Assembly (NCBI GenBank): GCA_902798605.1
Contig: CADBXH010000070.1
Location: forward strand, 1-9,584
Source of the DNA: an uncultured Ruminococcus sp.
GTDB lineage: Bacteria; Bacillota_A; Clostridia; Oscillospirales; Acutalibacteraceae
Reading direction: 5' to 3'
DNA length: 9,584 nt
Shown: piece by piece, positions 1 through 7,392 of the stretch
Layout of the letters: each line of letters opens with the position of its first letter
How positions within the stretch are numbered: the stretch's first letter is position 1
Made by a program: the position numbers and the translations under genes
Notes under the pieces: model-generated
The model's input: the letters and a program-made list of their open reading frames with translations, nothing else
Told to the model about the DNA's origin: nothing
The model's database searches: none

Positions 1-1
1 G

Positions 2-2968
2 CTGTGGGGCAAAATCATTATCTCGAGTATCGAGGACAACGTCAACAGGCTCATAAATCTGCTCAAAAGCGCGGAAAAATCGCTTGAGACCGAGCTCGAG
101 CTTGCCGAAAAATTCCTCGACCCCGTAAGGGAAGACAAAAGCTGGCTCGAAAAACTGCTCGTTGTTTTGCAAGAGGACAACTGGGACGGGCTGATAGATT
201 ACATAAACGGCTTTTCTCCAAAGAAAAACATCCGCGCGCCAAAGGGGTACACCGACCATCCGGTAAAGGTATCGGTCGCAAAAAAGCGCGACACGGTCAA
301 AAAAGAGATAACTAAGCTCATAACATCCTACAATTACACCGAGCTTCAGGCGGACAATGAGCTTGCCGAGGTCAAGGTGATCCTCAGCGTGCTGTTTGAC
401 ATCGTAAAGGATTATCTTAAAAACTTTGAAAAACTCAAAAACGATAAAAACATACTTTCGTTCTCCGACGTAGAGCAGCTCGCGGTCAAGCTGTTAGCGG
501 AATACGATTCTGATTCAGGCTGGAAAAAAACCGCCTGCGCCGAAGAGATCTCCGCACGCTTTGACGCGGTCATAGTCGATGAGTATCAGGATGTGAACGA
601 TGTTCAGGAGCTGATTTTTAACTGCGTATCAAACGGAGATAACCTGTTCACCGTCGGCGACGTAAAGCAGAGCATCTACAGCTTCCGCCAGGCACGGCCG
701 CAGATCTTTATAAAAAGACGCGGCAGCTACAACCGTTTTGACAGGGAAAACCCCGATTATCCCGCAACTATAATTCTTGACAAGAATTTTAGAAGCCGCT
801 CTCAAGTCTGCGATACGGTCAATTTCATCTTTAAGCACCTTATGTCAAAGCGCGCCGCTCAGATGGACTACACAAAGGACGAGTACCTTTATGTCGGCGC
901 AAAAAATTATGACGAGGGCGAAAACTGTGAGACCGAGGTCGTGCTGATAGATAAATCTCATTTTCCCGACGACTTGTCAAAGGCTGATCTTGAAGCCCGA
1001 TATATCGCGGAAAAAATCCATCAAATGAGAAGTGAAGGCTTTATGGTGACGGAAAAGGACGGCACAAAAAGAAAAGCCACCTTCGGCGACTTCGCGGTTC
1101 TTCTCAGGAACACCAGCTCGGGCGGCGCGTTCTCTTCAAACGAGGACGGCAAGCGCAAGGGCGCTACCGAGTTTGTAAAGAACCTAAACAGCTTTGGCGT
1201 GCCCGCGTTTTGCGAGGACACCGACAGCTTTTTTGACGCGACAGAGATAAAGCTTCTGCTCAACTTTTTGCGCGTGATAGATAACCCCTCGCTCGATATT
1301 CCGCTGCTCTCGGTGATCTGCAGCCCGATCTACGGCTTTACCCCCGACGAGCTCGCGCATATCAGGGCGCGCGAGCGCTATATAAGTTTGTACTCATCCC
1401 TCTGCCAAAACAGAGAGGACAGCGGCAAAATCGAGGGCTTCCTTGCCGAGCTAAAGCGATTAAGGCAGTATTCGTCCGTGTGTACGGTCGACGAGCTTAT
1501 CGGAAGATTGCTCGATACCACTGCGCTCGGCGCGATAACCGCCGCGGTCAAGGGCGTTCAGTCGGCGCAGAAGAATATTAACCTCCTGCGCGTTTACGCC
1601 CGTGATTTTGAAAAGCACGGCTATAAATCGCTCTCGGACTTTATCTCTTTCATCGACAAGATGATCGAGACCGACAGCAAGCTCAGTGCCGCCTCAAACG
1701 CCGACAGCTCAAACGTCAACGGCGTCAGGGTGCTCAGCATACACAAGTCAAAGGGTCTTGAATATCCGATTTGCTTCATCGCGGACACCGCCCATCAGTT
1801 CAATCTCAGCGATCTTAAAAAGGACGTTCTGCTCGACAGCAAAGCGGGACTCGGCGTAAAGCGCAAAATCGGCGTTTTGAGCTACAATACGCTGCCGAGA
1901 TCTGCTGTAATGCTCGAGCTCGAGCGCAATCAGATCGCCGAGGAAATGCGGCTGTTTTACGTCGCGTTAACAAGGGCAAAGGAAAAGCTCTTTGTGATCG
2001 GCACGGTCGCCAATGCCGACAGATTCAAGGACTCGGTAAACTCAAAGCTCAGCGAAAACAGGGCAGAGCCCTACGCGGTCACGTCCTGCAAGTCTATGTT
2101 TGAATGGATGATGCTCGCGTCCTTGCTCAACCCCTCGGTGCGCCGGGATATACTTCCGTCGGCGGAGGCGATAAGCGCAGAGTCTTATCCCGAGTGGAAG
2201 TACACCGAGATCAAAGCCTTTGAGGACGCCGACCAAAGCGCTGAGAGCGTGATAAATGAAATCGCTGTCCAAGCGGAACAAGAGCTTACAGACGGCATAA
2301 ACTACGCCGAAATACTCCGCAAAAATCTCAGCTTCAAGTACCCGAACGCGGACATTATGGACTTGCCGCAAAAGGTCACGGCCTCTCAGGTAGCCCACAG
2401 CCAAAGCGACGAGTACTTTGACAAGGTGATAAAAAAGCCGTCGTTTATCGGCAGCACAGCTGACTCCGTAGACAGGGGAACGGCGCACCACCTGTTTTTG
2501 CAGTACTGCGATTTTGAAGCCGCGAGAAAGGACATAAATGCCGAGCTTGATCGCCTTGAAAAAGCTGGCAGATTAACGCCCGAACAGGCGCAGAGCGTTG
2601 ATACAAACAATCTTTCAAAGGCATTGAACGGCAGGCTTTTTGACAGAGTACTCAACGCCGAAAAGGTGTACCGCGAGGAACGCTTTACCGCAAAGATACA
2701 TCCGTCCCTGCTCGACGATAAGTATAAGGATATCGACCCGCAGGTCGGCATAATAATGCAGGGCGCGGTCGACCTCGCCTTTGTTGAGGACGGCAGGCTC
2801 GTGATAGTCGACTACAAAACCGACAGGGTGCGCGACATAGAAAAGCTCAGAACGCTCTACCAAAAGCAGCTTGAGCTCTACAGCGAAGCGCTCACAAAGT
2901 CGCTCGAGTACGACGTCAGCGAGCTGATAATCTTCTCAATACACCTGAATGAATATATAGTTTTATAA
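2..2968 (+). CDS. addA: ATP-dependent helicase/nuclease subunit A (AddA), 5'-truncated by window edge
   Basis: AddA is the UvrD-type helicase plus nuclease subunit of AddAB, which resects double-strand DNA breaks for RecA-dependent repair in Firmicutes, the counterpart of RecBCD. The frame is open from the window edge, so 988 residues are visible; AddA is usually about 1,200, so roughly 200 N-terminal residues, including the Walker A motif, lie upstream. Visible superfamily-1 motifs: DEYQD (motif II, nt 578-592), GDVKQSIYSFRQA (III, from 656), LDKNFRSR (IV, from 776), SIHKSKGLEYP (V, about 1736-1768) and EEMRLFYVALTRAKEKL (VI, about 1940-1990). The C-terminal RecB-family nuclease is marked by DRGTAHHLFLQ (about 2472-2504) and GAVDL...VDYKTDR (about 2762-2827), with the metal-binding Asp and catalytic Lys present. 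No frameshift is seen. addB would be expected upstream but is outside the window. An internal TTG at 167 opens a long frame but is not the true start. Confidence 0.95.
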   Translation: MWGKIIISSIEDNVNRLINLLKSAEKSLETELELAEKFLDPVREDKSWLEKLLVVLQEDNWDGLIDYINGFSPKKNIRAPKGYTDHPVKVSVAKKRDTVKKEITKLITSYNYTELQADNELAEVKVILSVLFDIVKDYLKNFEKLKNDKNILSFSDVEQLAVKLLAEYDSDSGWKKTACAEEISARFDAVIVDEYQDVNDVQELIFNCVSNGDNLFTVGDVKQSIYSFRQARPQIFIKRRGSYNRFDRENPDYPATIILDKNFRSRSQVCDTVNFIFKHLMSKRAAQMDYTKDEYLYVGAKNYDEGENCETEVVLIDKSHFPDDLSKADLEARYIAEKIHQMRSEGFMVTEKDGTKRKATFGDFAVLLRNTSSGGAFSSNEDGKRKGATEFVKNLNSFGVPAFCEDTDSFFDATEIKLLLNFLRVIDNPSLDIPLLSVICSPIYGFTPDELAHIRARERYISLYSSLCQNREDSGKIEGFLAELKRLRQYSSVCTVDELIGRLLDTTALGAITAAVKGVQSAQKNINLLRVYARDFEKHGYKSLSDFISFIDKMIETDSKLSAASNADSSNVNGVRVLSIHKSKGLEYPICFIADTAHQFNLSDLKKDVLLDSKAGLGVKRKIGVLSYNTLPRSAVMLELERNQIAEEMRLFYVALTRAKEKLFVIGTVANADRFKDSVNSKLSENRAEPYAVTSCKSMFEWMMLASLLNPSVRRDILPSAEAISAESYPEWKYTEIKAFEDADQSAESVINEIAVQAEQELTDGINYAEILRKNLSFKYPNADIMDLPQKVTASQVAHSQSDEYFDKVIKKPSFIGSTADSVDRGTAHHLFLQYCDFEAARKDINAELDRLEKAGRLTPEQAQSVDTNNLSKALNGRLFDRVLNAEKVYREERFTAKIHPSLLDDKYKDIDPQVGIIMQGAVDLAFVEDGRLVIVDYKTDRVRDIEKLRTLYQKQLELYSEALTKSLEYDVSELIIFSIHLNEYIVL

Positions 2969-2971
2969 AAG

Positions 2972-3021
2972 CAAACGCTACCAAACGCTTACGAACGTAT
3001 ACGGTCGTATACGTTCGCTGC
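2972..3021. repeat. Five degenerate 10-bp tandem units containing an 11-bp inverted repeat
   Basis: Directly after the addA stop, the sequence can be cut into five consecutive 10-mers that resemble one another, for example caaacgctac, caaacgctta and cgaacgtata. Most carry an AACG or TCG core followed by a T-rich end. The third unit to the start of the fifth form a perfect inverted repeat: CGAACGTATAC (2992-3002), loop GGTC, GTATACGTTCG (3007-3017). No T-run follows the hairpin, so it is not a standard intrinsic terminator. A 10-bp period matches one DNA helical turn, so a protein-binding array is possible. It could equally be a hairpin stabilising the 3' end of the addA transcript, or a decayed repeat. 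Confidence 0.55.
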
Positions 3022-3022
3022 C

Positions 3023-3122
3023 AATAAGAATAAGAAGAAGAAAAAGAAGAATAATAAGAATAAAAAAAGAGAAAGAATAAGAATAAAAGAAAGAATAAGA
3101 GAGAATAAGAAAAAGAGAAAGA
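3023..3122. other. 100-nt purine-rich tract with no C on the + strand
   Basis: Between the 10-bp repeats and the terminator hairpin, 100 consecutive bases contain A, G and isolated T but no C, built from variations on GAATAA and AAGAAG. On the - strand this is a CT-rich run, which would form the tail of the dockerin operon transcript downstream of the hairpin. No start codon with a ribosome binding site or other gene signal is visible in it. Confidence 0.6.
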
Positions 3123-3151
3123 CAGGAGCCTTAAAACTCCTGTCTCTTTTT
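3121..3151. terminator. Bidirectional intrinsic terminator between convergent addA and dockerin operon
   Basis: A perfect 8-bp stem, GACAGGAG (3121-3128) with CTCCTGTC (3137-3144), encloses an 8-nt loop. On the + strand it is followed by TCTTTTTCTC, serving addA. On the - strand it is followed by TTTCTCTTTTTC, serving the operon that ends at 3164. Flanking AGAGAAA and TTTCTCT can extend the stem imperfectly. The placement between two converging stop codons fits a shared terminator. Confidence 0.85.
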
Positions 3152-3163
3152 CTCTCTGTTACT

Positions 3164-3370
3164 CTATATCTTCTTTTTAAATTCCTTTATCATATTAACG
3201 CTGTACTTTTGGATATCCATAGCGTCGAGGATATCAATAACTCCGTCGTCGTTTACGTCAGCAACATACGCCTGTTTTTCGTCAAAATCAATGCTGTCTG
3301 TCGCGCGTCTTTGAACAAGCACAGAGTCGAGGATATCTATCACGCCGTCGAAATTCACATCGCCGATAAG
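3164..3370 (-). other. Dockerin domain of the S8 protease
   Basis: Two F-hand calcium-binding loops, DVNFDGVIDILD and DVNDDGVIDILD, with Asp/Asn at positions 1, 3, 5, 9 and 12, each followed by a helix. The first helix carries VQRR where the other two dockerins in the window have QKY. The tail ends in KEFKKKI. It diverges more from the other two than they do from each other. Confidence 0.9.
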
Positions 3371-4360
3371 CACAGGCTCTACAACAGGTGCTGTAGTAGG
3401 TTCTGTAGTCGGTTCCGCAGTAGGTTCCGTAGTAGGCTCCGTGATCGGTTCGGTAGTAGGATCCGGAATTGGTTCGGTGATCGGCTCTGTAGTAGGCTCT
3501 GTGATCGGTTCCGTATCAGGCTCGGTAGTCGGCTCTGTAGCGGGCTCGGGTGGAGCGGCGTTTATGTCAAAGCTGCTCAGGTTTATCATACCCCAGCCGT
3601 AGGTGTTGTCAAAGCCCTTGGCGCCCAAGTCAACGGAGTATTGCTTTAATACCTCAACGACCTGATCCTGAGTGATGTCTTTATCCCAGGTCTTTAACAG
3701 CGCGGCGGCTGCTGCAGCGTGAGGAGCCGCGAGCGAGGTTCCCGAATCGACCATCATAGCCGGCAGCCTTTTGTACGGAGCCAATACCGAAACTCCGGGC
3801 AGCGCAAAGTCAACGTCCGCGCCGGTGTTGGCGCTGTCAGCTATTTTGTCGTTTTTGTCGATAGAGGTGATGGTGATAACATTGTCCTTGTTGGCGGGGT
3901 AGCGGTAGGCTGTGTCGCCGCTTTGGTTGCCCGCGGCTACTACAACAACAAGCCCGTTGCTCACAGCGTCGGCGATCGCGTCGTCAAGGACGGTGATCTT
4001 CCTGTTCGGATCCTCCGAGCTAAGGCTCAGATTGATAACGTCAGCGTTGTGCTCTATGGCATAGTATATCGCTTTTTTGACGTTGTTCATATTGCCTCTG
4101 CCCGAGGCGTCGTTGACCTTGAGCGGCAATACCTTTACATTTGAGGACGTGCAGTCGGCGATGATACCGCTGACCATAGTGCCGTGGTACTGATCGTCGT
4201 TAAAATCCGTGCTGTTGTTTATAAAATTGTAGCCGTCGTTTGTATATCGGTTTTTAACATACTTGTTGCTTGTGTTGATGCCGGAGTCGATGACAGCAAC
4301 CTTGACCTCGGGGAGATTCCCTTTTTGCTCAAACTTCTTTTGCAAAACGTCAAGCCCCAT
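3164..4360 (-). CDS. Subtilisin-like (S8) serine protease catalytic domain with Thr-Glu-Pro linker and C-terminal dockerin (signal peptide in another frame)
   Basis: This is an extracellular serine endopeptidase. In the 398-residue reading from ATG 4360, the catalytic triad and oxyanion Asn are intact: Asp25 (AVIDSG), His59 (HGTMVSG), Asn145 (AAGNQSG) and Ser209 (DSGTSLAAPH). Residues about 270-330 are a linker of repeated T-E-P-x units. Residues about 332-398 are a dockerin with two calcium loops, DVNFDGVIDILD and DVNDDGVIDILD. ATG 4360 has no ribosome binding site and would give a protease without export signal, which is implausible for a dockerin protein. The frame is open upstream to a stop at 4438-4436, and the true N-terminus is almost certainly the signal-peptide ORF starting at TTG 4512, one frame away. 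The gene is last in the operon and ends just before the shared terminator. As read it is broken; it could be a pseudogene, a sequencing error or a slippage site. Confidence 0.88.
   Translation of the reverse strand: MGLDVLQKKFEQKGNLPEVKVAVIDSGINTSNKYVKNRYTNDGYNFINNSTDFNDDQYHGTMVSGIIADCTSSNVKVLPLKVNDASGRGNMNNVKKAIYYAIEHNADVINLSLSSEDPNRKITVLDDAIADAVSNGLVVVVAAGNQSGDTAYRYPANKDNVITITSIDKNDKIADSANTGADVDFALPGVSVLAPYKRLPAMMVDSGTSLAAPHAAAAAALLKTWDKDITQDQVVEVLKQYSVDLGAKGFDNTYGWGMINLSSFDINAAPPEPATEPTTEPDTEPITEPTTEPITEPIPDPTTEPITEPTTEPTAEPTTEPTTAPVVEPVLIGDVNFDGVIDILDSVLVQRRATDSIDFDEKQAYVADVNDDGVIDILDAMDIQKYSVNMIKEFKKKI
3371..3553 (-). repeat. Thr-Glu-Pro linker repeat of the S8 protease
   Basis: About 60 residues consist of near-tandem T-E-P-T/I/D units (TEPTTEPDTEPITEP and similar), encoded by 12-nt-like repeats such as ggttccgtagta. 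Such acidic, Pro/Thr-rich stretches are typical flexible linkers between catalytic modules and dockerins. The same bases give Arg/Ser-rich nonsense on the + strand. Confidence 0.85.
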
Positions 4361-4512
4361 ATGCTTAACGCCCAGCTCATATATCCGAGCGCGTAGTTGT
4401 TGAGCGATTCGGTGACAAAAACAACGTTGTCGCGGTTATAGCTCTCAGCGACAGGGACGCAGATCAAAACAGCCGCCAATAAAACAGTCGCTAATAATAC
4501 TTTTAGTTTCAA
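4219..4512 (-). pseudogene. Signal-peptide-bearing N-terminal fragment of the S8 protease gene, frameshifted from its catalytic domain
   Basis: The frame starts at TTG 4512 with ribosome binding site AAGGTG 5 nt upstream, overlapping the stop of the preceding gene. It opens with a clear signal peptide: Lys-rich start, then VLLATVLLAAVLICVPVA, with likely cleavage near residues 22-24. About 20-30 further residues (YNRDNVVFVTESLNNYALGY) follow before the frame loses sense and becomes Ser/Arg/Lys-rich, ending at 4219. The catalytic frame overlaps it from 4435 onward. Removing one AT from the ATATAT at 4379-4384 would join them as LGYELGVKHMGLDV and give a 448-residue secreted protease. That junction is an inference; any net loss of two or gain of one base between about 4436 and 4360 would also restore the frame. 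Confidence 0.75.
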
Positions 4513-4517
4513 GTAAA

Positions 4518-4523
4518 CACCTT
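4518..4523 (-). promoter_or_regulatory. Ribosome binding site of the protease gene, overlapping the upstream stop codon
   Basis: AAGGTG on the - strand overlaps the TAA stop (4524-4522) of the 944-residue protein gene and lies 5 nt before TTG 4512. It fixes 4512 as the true protease start and implies translational coupling of the two genes. Confidence 0.7.
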
Positions 4524-7356
4524 ATTTCTTTTTGAATTCCGTGATGATCTCCACCGCGTACTTTTGGATATCGACAGCGTCGAGGATATCGACCTTGCCG
4601 TCGTCGTTTACGTCGGCAACATAAAGCTGGCGCTCGTCTAAATCGGTTTTTTCGTCGGCGTATTTTTGAATAAAGGTCGCGTCGATGATATCAACATTTC
4701 CGTCGGAGTTTACGTCGCCAATCAAGAGGGGAACGGTGCAGGCTTCGCCTTCTTCGTTATAGACGATATCCACCTTGCCCTCGTTGTTGTTCACAAAATT
4801 ATCGAGAGTACCTCTGCCGGGGAGTCCTACCGTAAAGGCAGGGTTAGTCGCGTAGGAATTCTCGCAGATACCTATGCGGGCGTTTTTATCAAGCTCTCCG
4901 GTGATATTTACGGTGCCTATGGAATCGTTGCTGATAAACAAGTCGTTATCCCTGCCGTAGGCTGTGTTGCCTGTAATAACGGGCGAGCCGCTGATGTTGA
5001 TTACCGTGTCCTTGCCGGTATAGTAAATACCGCCGCCGTTGCCGGTTCTTGAGTAGTTTCCGGTGATAGTACCGCCGGTGATGTTGAGCGTACCTGTCAG
5101 GTAGATCGCTCCGCCGTTTTTGCCCGCAGCGACTACCGAGTTGCCGGTGATGGTACCGCCCTCGATTGTCAGCGTGCCGCCGTTGTTGGCGATAGCGCCG
5201 CCGCCGTTGTTGCTGTGGCCGCCGGTGATAACGCCTGTTTGGGCTTTGGAGCTGTCGTAAATTGTCAGGTTGCCGTTGTTGGTGATGACTCTGCCGAAAT
5301 TCCTCGCTTCTTTATCAGCCAGACCGCGGTCGAGCTTATAGCCGTTGAGATCAAGGTATATCTCCTTACCCGCGGGGATGGTGAGCGCCTCGTCGTCGTC
5401 CTCAGCCGTGCAGTCGCCGAACAATCTTATAACGCCGCTGTCGTTGTCGTTGTCGATCTGGCTTTGCAGATATTTCCACGAGTAGAAATATTCCTCTCTG
5501 ACCTTCATATCGCAGATAGCGTGGATCAGATCGGTAGTATATTTGTCAAGAGTGCCTTGATTGCTTGTTGAGGGATCCTGCTCAGCTTCGTAGAGTGAGT
5601 ATACGCACCAAAACAGGGCGTCGCGAAGGTCGCTGTAGCTTTCGTTTGTATACTTGCCGGTTTTTTTCTGGATATTTTCGATCCTGCCGCCTTCCGCTAT
5701 CCATTTTTTTATGTTAGTGGTGTCAAAGGCGGCGGTTTTCAGGTACAGAGCGGGGGGAACCGAACCGGAGGTAGCATTTTTCTTTACAGGCGCGTACCTT
5801 ACGGCATCAAAATTTCCTCCGGCGCTGTAGATATTATCCTTGTTGTACTCGGGAGCGGCTTTATCAAGCTCGTAGTAAGAGCATCCCAGCTTTGCAAATT
5901 CAATTCCGGTCACTTTTTTTCCGTAATAACAAAAAGCGCTACTTTCCCAACCGCCCGCATCGGTGCCCAAAGTTTTTGAATCTACCGCGATCACACCGGC
6001 GGAGTCGTTACCGTCCGTGTCGGCGTTGAAGCCGTAGTCGGTAAGGTAGGTTCTGACTGTTTTGTCGGGATGCGTCCTGATGATATGATCAACAAAGTAT
6101 TTTCTTGATTCGTCGCTCAAGCCTGTGCTGTTTAAGCTCTGTTGAAGCGTCGGAAGAAGACTTGTCTGAGCCGGATATTGCTTATCGCCGAGCATACAGG
6201 TATTGTACCAGCTGTTTACAAAGAGGATCGTGTCAGAATTGCTGAGGTCAGCGTCTTTGCCTGCCTTCTTTTTATGTACTTCAAGAGCCTCGTTGTAAAA
6301 ATCACGCTTGCAGAGCTCGGGGCTTAAAATACGGGTGGTCATAGCCGAGGTCGGATCGCTGCGGTCGTAATAATCATAGGGATGTACGGTCGCGCGTGTT
6401 GTTTCGCACAGCTCGTAGATGTCAATGAGGGACTGAACGTACTCGATCTCCTTTAAATGGCAGAGCTGGGCTTCTTTTTCTTTCTTCTCGGCTTCAACTA
6501 TTTTGCTGTTGTCGCCGAGCTCCTCGGCTTGTGCTCTGAGCTTCTGAGCCTGCTTGCGGAGCAAAAGCTCGTTTGTCTGTAAGCAGACAAGAACTTTTGG
6601 TACAGCCGCCATATAGGTGGCGTAAACCTTGCCGGCAAACTCGTTGTCGTACCTGTCCAGTACCTCCTGACCGAGCAAAGCGTCGTCCTTATAATACTCG
6701 ATAGCCGCCTCGTAGATGTTCTTGGTATTGAACACCGCTTTTTGACCCAAAAGGTAGTTTTTGTAGGCGTCGAGGTCGTAGATAACTGTTCCGTTGGTGT
6801 TCCAGTCTGTGCTGCTGCCGACTAAGCTGCTCAACAGCTCAGCCTTGGCTTCATCTGAAAGGCTGTCGTCCTTGATATAGCTTGAAACCTGCGCGCTGAA
6901 GTTGGTCGCGCTGCCGTAGGCAAAGCGCTGCTCGACCTTTTCATAAGCGGAGTCAAAGCCCTCAAGCTTGAAAGCGAGCATAATAAAGTCCTTGAGCTCG
7001 CGCTCCATTTGGTCTACCTGAAGCGAAAGGTTGTCGAGCTTGCCGACGATCTCCGTCCTCATTTCCTGAAGGTAATCCATCAGCACTTCCTCATAGCTCG
7101 GGCCGTCGTCGAGCATACTGAAAATAAAGCCGATGACCGCTACGCCGCCGTTGACAGCTCCGGATACCGATTCGCCGCCTGCCCATGAAAAGCCTACGCC
7201 GATATCCATAAGACCTTCCATGACGGTCGGCATCTCGCCGACGGGCTCTTCTTCGTCAACGACTGCCGCCTGTACTCCGGTCAAAGCCATTGAAAACAGT
7301 AAAATCAAGGATAAAAGTAACGCGAGTGCTCTGCTGAATATTTTTGATTTTTTCAA
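4522..7356 (-). CDS. Secreted multidomain protein of unknown function: helical/coiled-coil N-terminal half, Gly-rich beta-helix-like region, C-terminal dockerin
   Basis: I do not recognise this 944-residue protein as a named family. Residues 1-30 are a signal peptide (KKSKIFSRALALLLSLILL, cleavage after VQA). Residues 45-82 are Gly-rich and hydrophobic (GVGFSWAGG, GGVAVIGFIFSML). A heptad-like helix follows (about 86-128), then a mostly helical region to about 450 with a strong charged coiled coil at about 263-313. Residues 455-640 are mixed and unassigned. Residues about 640-870 open with a strand-rich segment (LTIPAGKEIYLDLNGYKL), then three Gly-rich repeats with LTIEGGTITGN and LNITGGTITGN, as in surface beta-helix proteins. 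Residues 878-944 are a dockerin. Start is TTG 7356 with AAAGGA 9 nt upstream; an ATG at 7365 hits a stop after two codons. It lies 36 bp behind the amylase and 9 bp before the protease start. The N-terminal half could be membrane-active, but that is only a guess. Confidence 0.88.
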   Translation of the reverse strand: MKKSKIFSRALALLLSLILLFSMALTGVQAAVVDEEEPVGEMPTVMEGLMDIGVGFSWAGGESVSGAVNGGVAVIGFIFSMLDDGPSYEEVLMDYLQEMRTEIVGKLDNLSLQVDQMERELKDFIMLAFKLEGFDSAYEKVEQRFAYGSATNFSAQVSSYIKDDSLSDEAKAELLSSLVGSSTDWNTNGTVIYDLDAYKNYLLGQKAVFNTKNIYEAAIEYYKDDALLGQEVLDRYDNEFAGKVYATYMAAVPKVLVCLQTNELLLRKQAQKLRAQAEELGDNSKIVEAEKKEKEAQLCHLKEIEYVQSLIDIYELCETTRATVHPYDYYDRSDPTSAMTTRILSPELCKRDFYNEALEVHKKKAGKDADLSNSDTILFVNSWYNTCMLGDKQYPAQTSLLPTLQQSLNSTGLSDESRKYFVDHIIRTHPDKTVRTYLTDYGFNADTDGNDSAGVIAVDSKTLGTDAGGWESSAFCYYGKKVTGIEFAKLGCSYYELDKAAPEYNKDNIYSAGGNFDAVRYAPVKKNATSGSVPPALYLKTAAFDTTNIKKWIAEGGRIENIQKKTGKYTNESYSDLRDALFWCVYSLYEAEQDPSTSNQGTLDKYTTDLIHAICDMKVREEYFYSWKYLQSQIDNDNDSGVIRLFGDCTAEDDDEALTIPAGKEIYLDLNGYKLDRGLADKEARNFGRVITNNGNLTIYDSSKAQTGVITGGHSNNGGGAIANNGGTLTIEGGTITGNSVVAAGKNGGAIYLTGTLNITGGTITGNYSRTGNGGGIYYTGKDTVINISGSPVITGNTAYGRDNDLFISNDSIGTVNITGELDKNARIGICENSYATNPAFTVGLPGRGTLDNFVNNNEGKVDIVYNEEGEACTVPLLIGDVNSDGNVDIIDATFIQKYADEKTDLDERQLYVADVNDDGKVDILDAVDIQKYAVEIITEFKKK
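4525..4725 (-). other. Dockerin domain of the 944-residue protein
   Basis: Calcium loops DVNSDGNVDIID and DVNDDGKVDILD, each followed by an IQKYA helix, joined by TDLDERQLYVA, ending ITEFKKK. It is very close to the amylase dockerin, with 36 identical bases at 4619-4654 and 7490-7525, so both probably bind the same cohesin. Confidence 0.92.
4954..5202 (-). repeat. Gly-rich beta-helix-like repeats in the 944-residue protein
   Basis: Residues about 719-801 contain three copies of a 26-29-residue unit. Each starts with GGAI or GGGI, followed by a short strand (TLTIEGG, TLNITGG, VINISGS) and then TITGN or VITGN. This spacing is typical of right-handed beta-helix surface proteins, where each unit forms about one coil. 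The first two copies share GGTITGN exactly. Confidence 0.75.
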
Positions 7357-7365
7357 TTAAATCAT

Positions 7366-7371
7366 TCCTTT
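7366..7371 (-). promoter_or_regulatory. Ribosome binding site deciding the TTG start of the 944-residue protein
   Basis: AAAGGA on the - strand lies 9 nt before TTG 7356. The only nearby ATG (7365) runs into TAA after two codons, so TTG is the supported start. The 36-bp gap to the amylase stop contains no terminator hairpin. Confidence 0.65.
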
Positions 7372-7392
7372 GTGTTTGGTATTTGCAAAAAT

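Noticed and set aside
2042..2491. 149-codon - strand open frame within addA
   Set aside because: It lies fully inside a well-supported gene with all expected motifs and shows no start signal or recognisable domain.
2972..3150. CRISPR array or mobile-element end
   Set aside because: The repeats are 10-bp, contiguous and without spacers. There is no transposase, no cas gene and no target-site duplication.
3209..3649. Arg/Ser-rich + strand open frame opposite the protease linker and dockerin
   Set aside because: It is the antisense shadow of the T-E-P repeat; it has no ribosome binding site and its composition is explained by the repeat codons.
4436..4512. Lipoprotein signal in the protease N-terminus (Cys in AVLIC)
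   Set aside because: The residue before Cys is Ile rather than Gly, Ala or Ser, and the hydrophobic stretch continues past it, so a standard signal peptide fits better.
5439..5990. Weak resemblance of residues about 480-560 of the 944-residue protein to beta-prism (MABP-like) domains
   Set aside because: Only a few scattered residues (YYELD, LYLKT) fit, with long insertions between them; not enough to name a domain.
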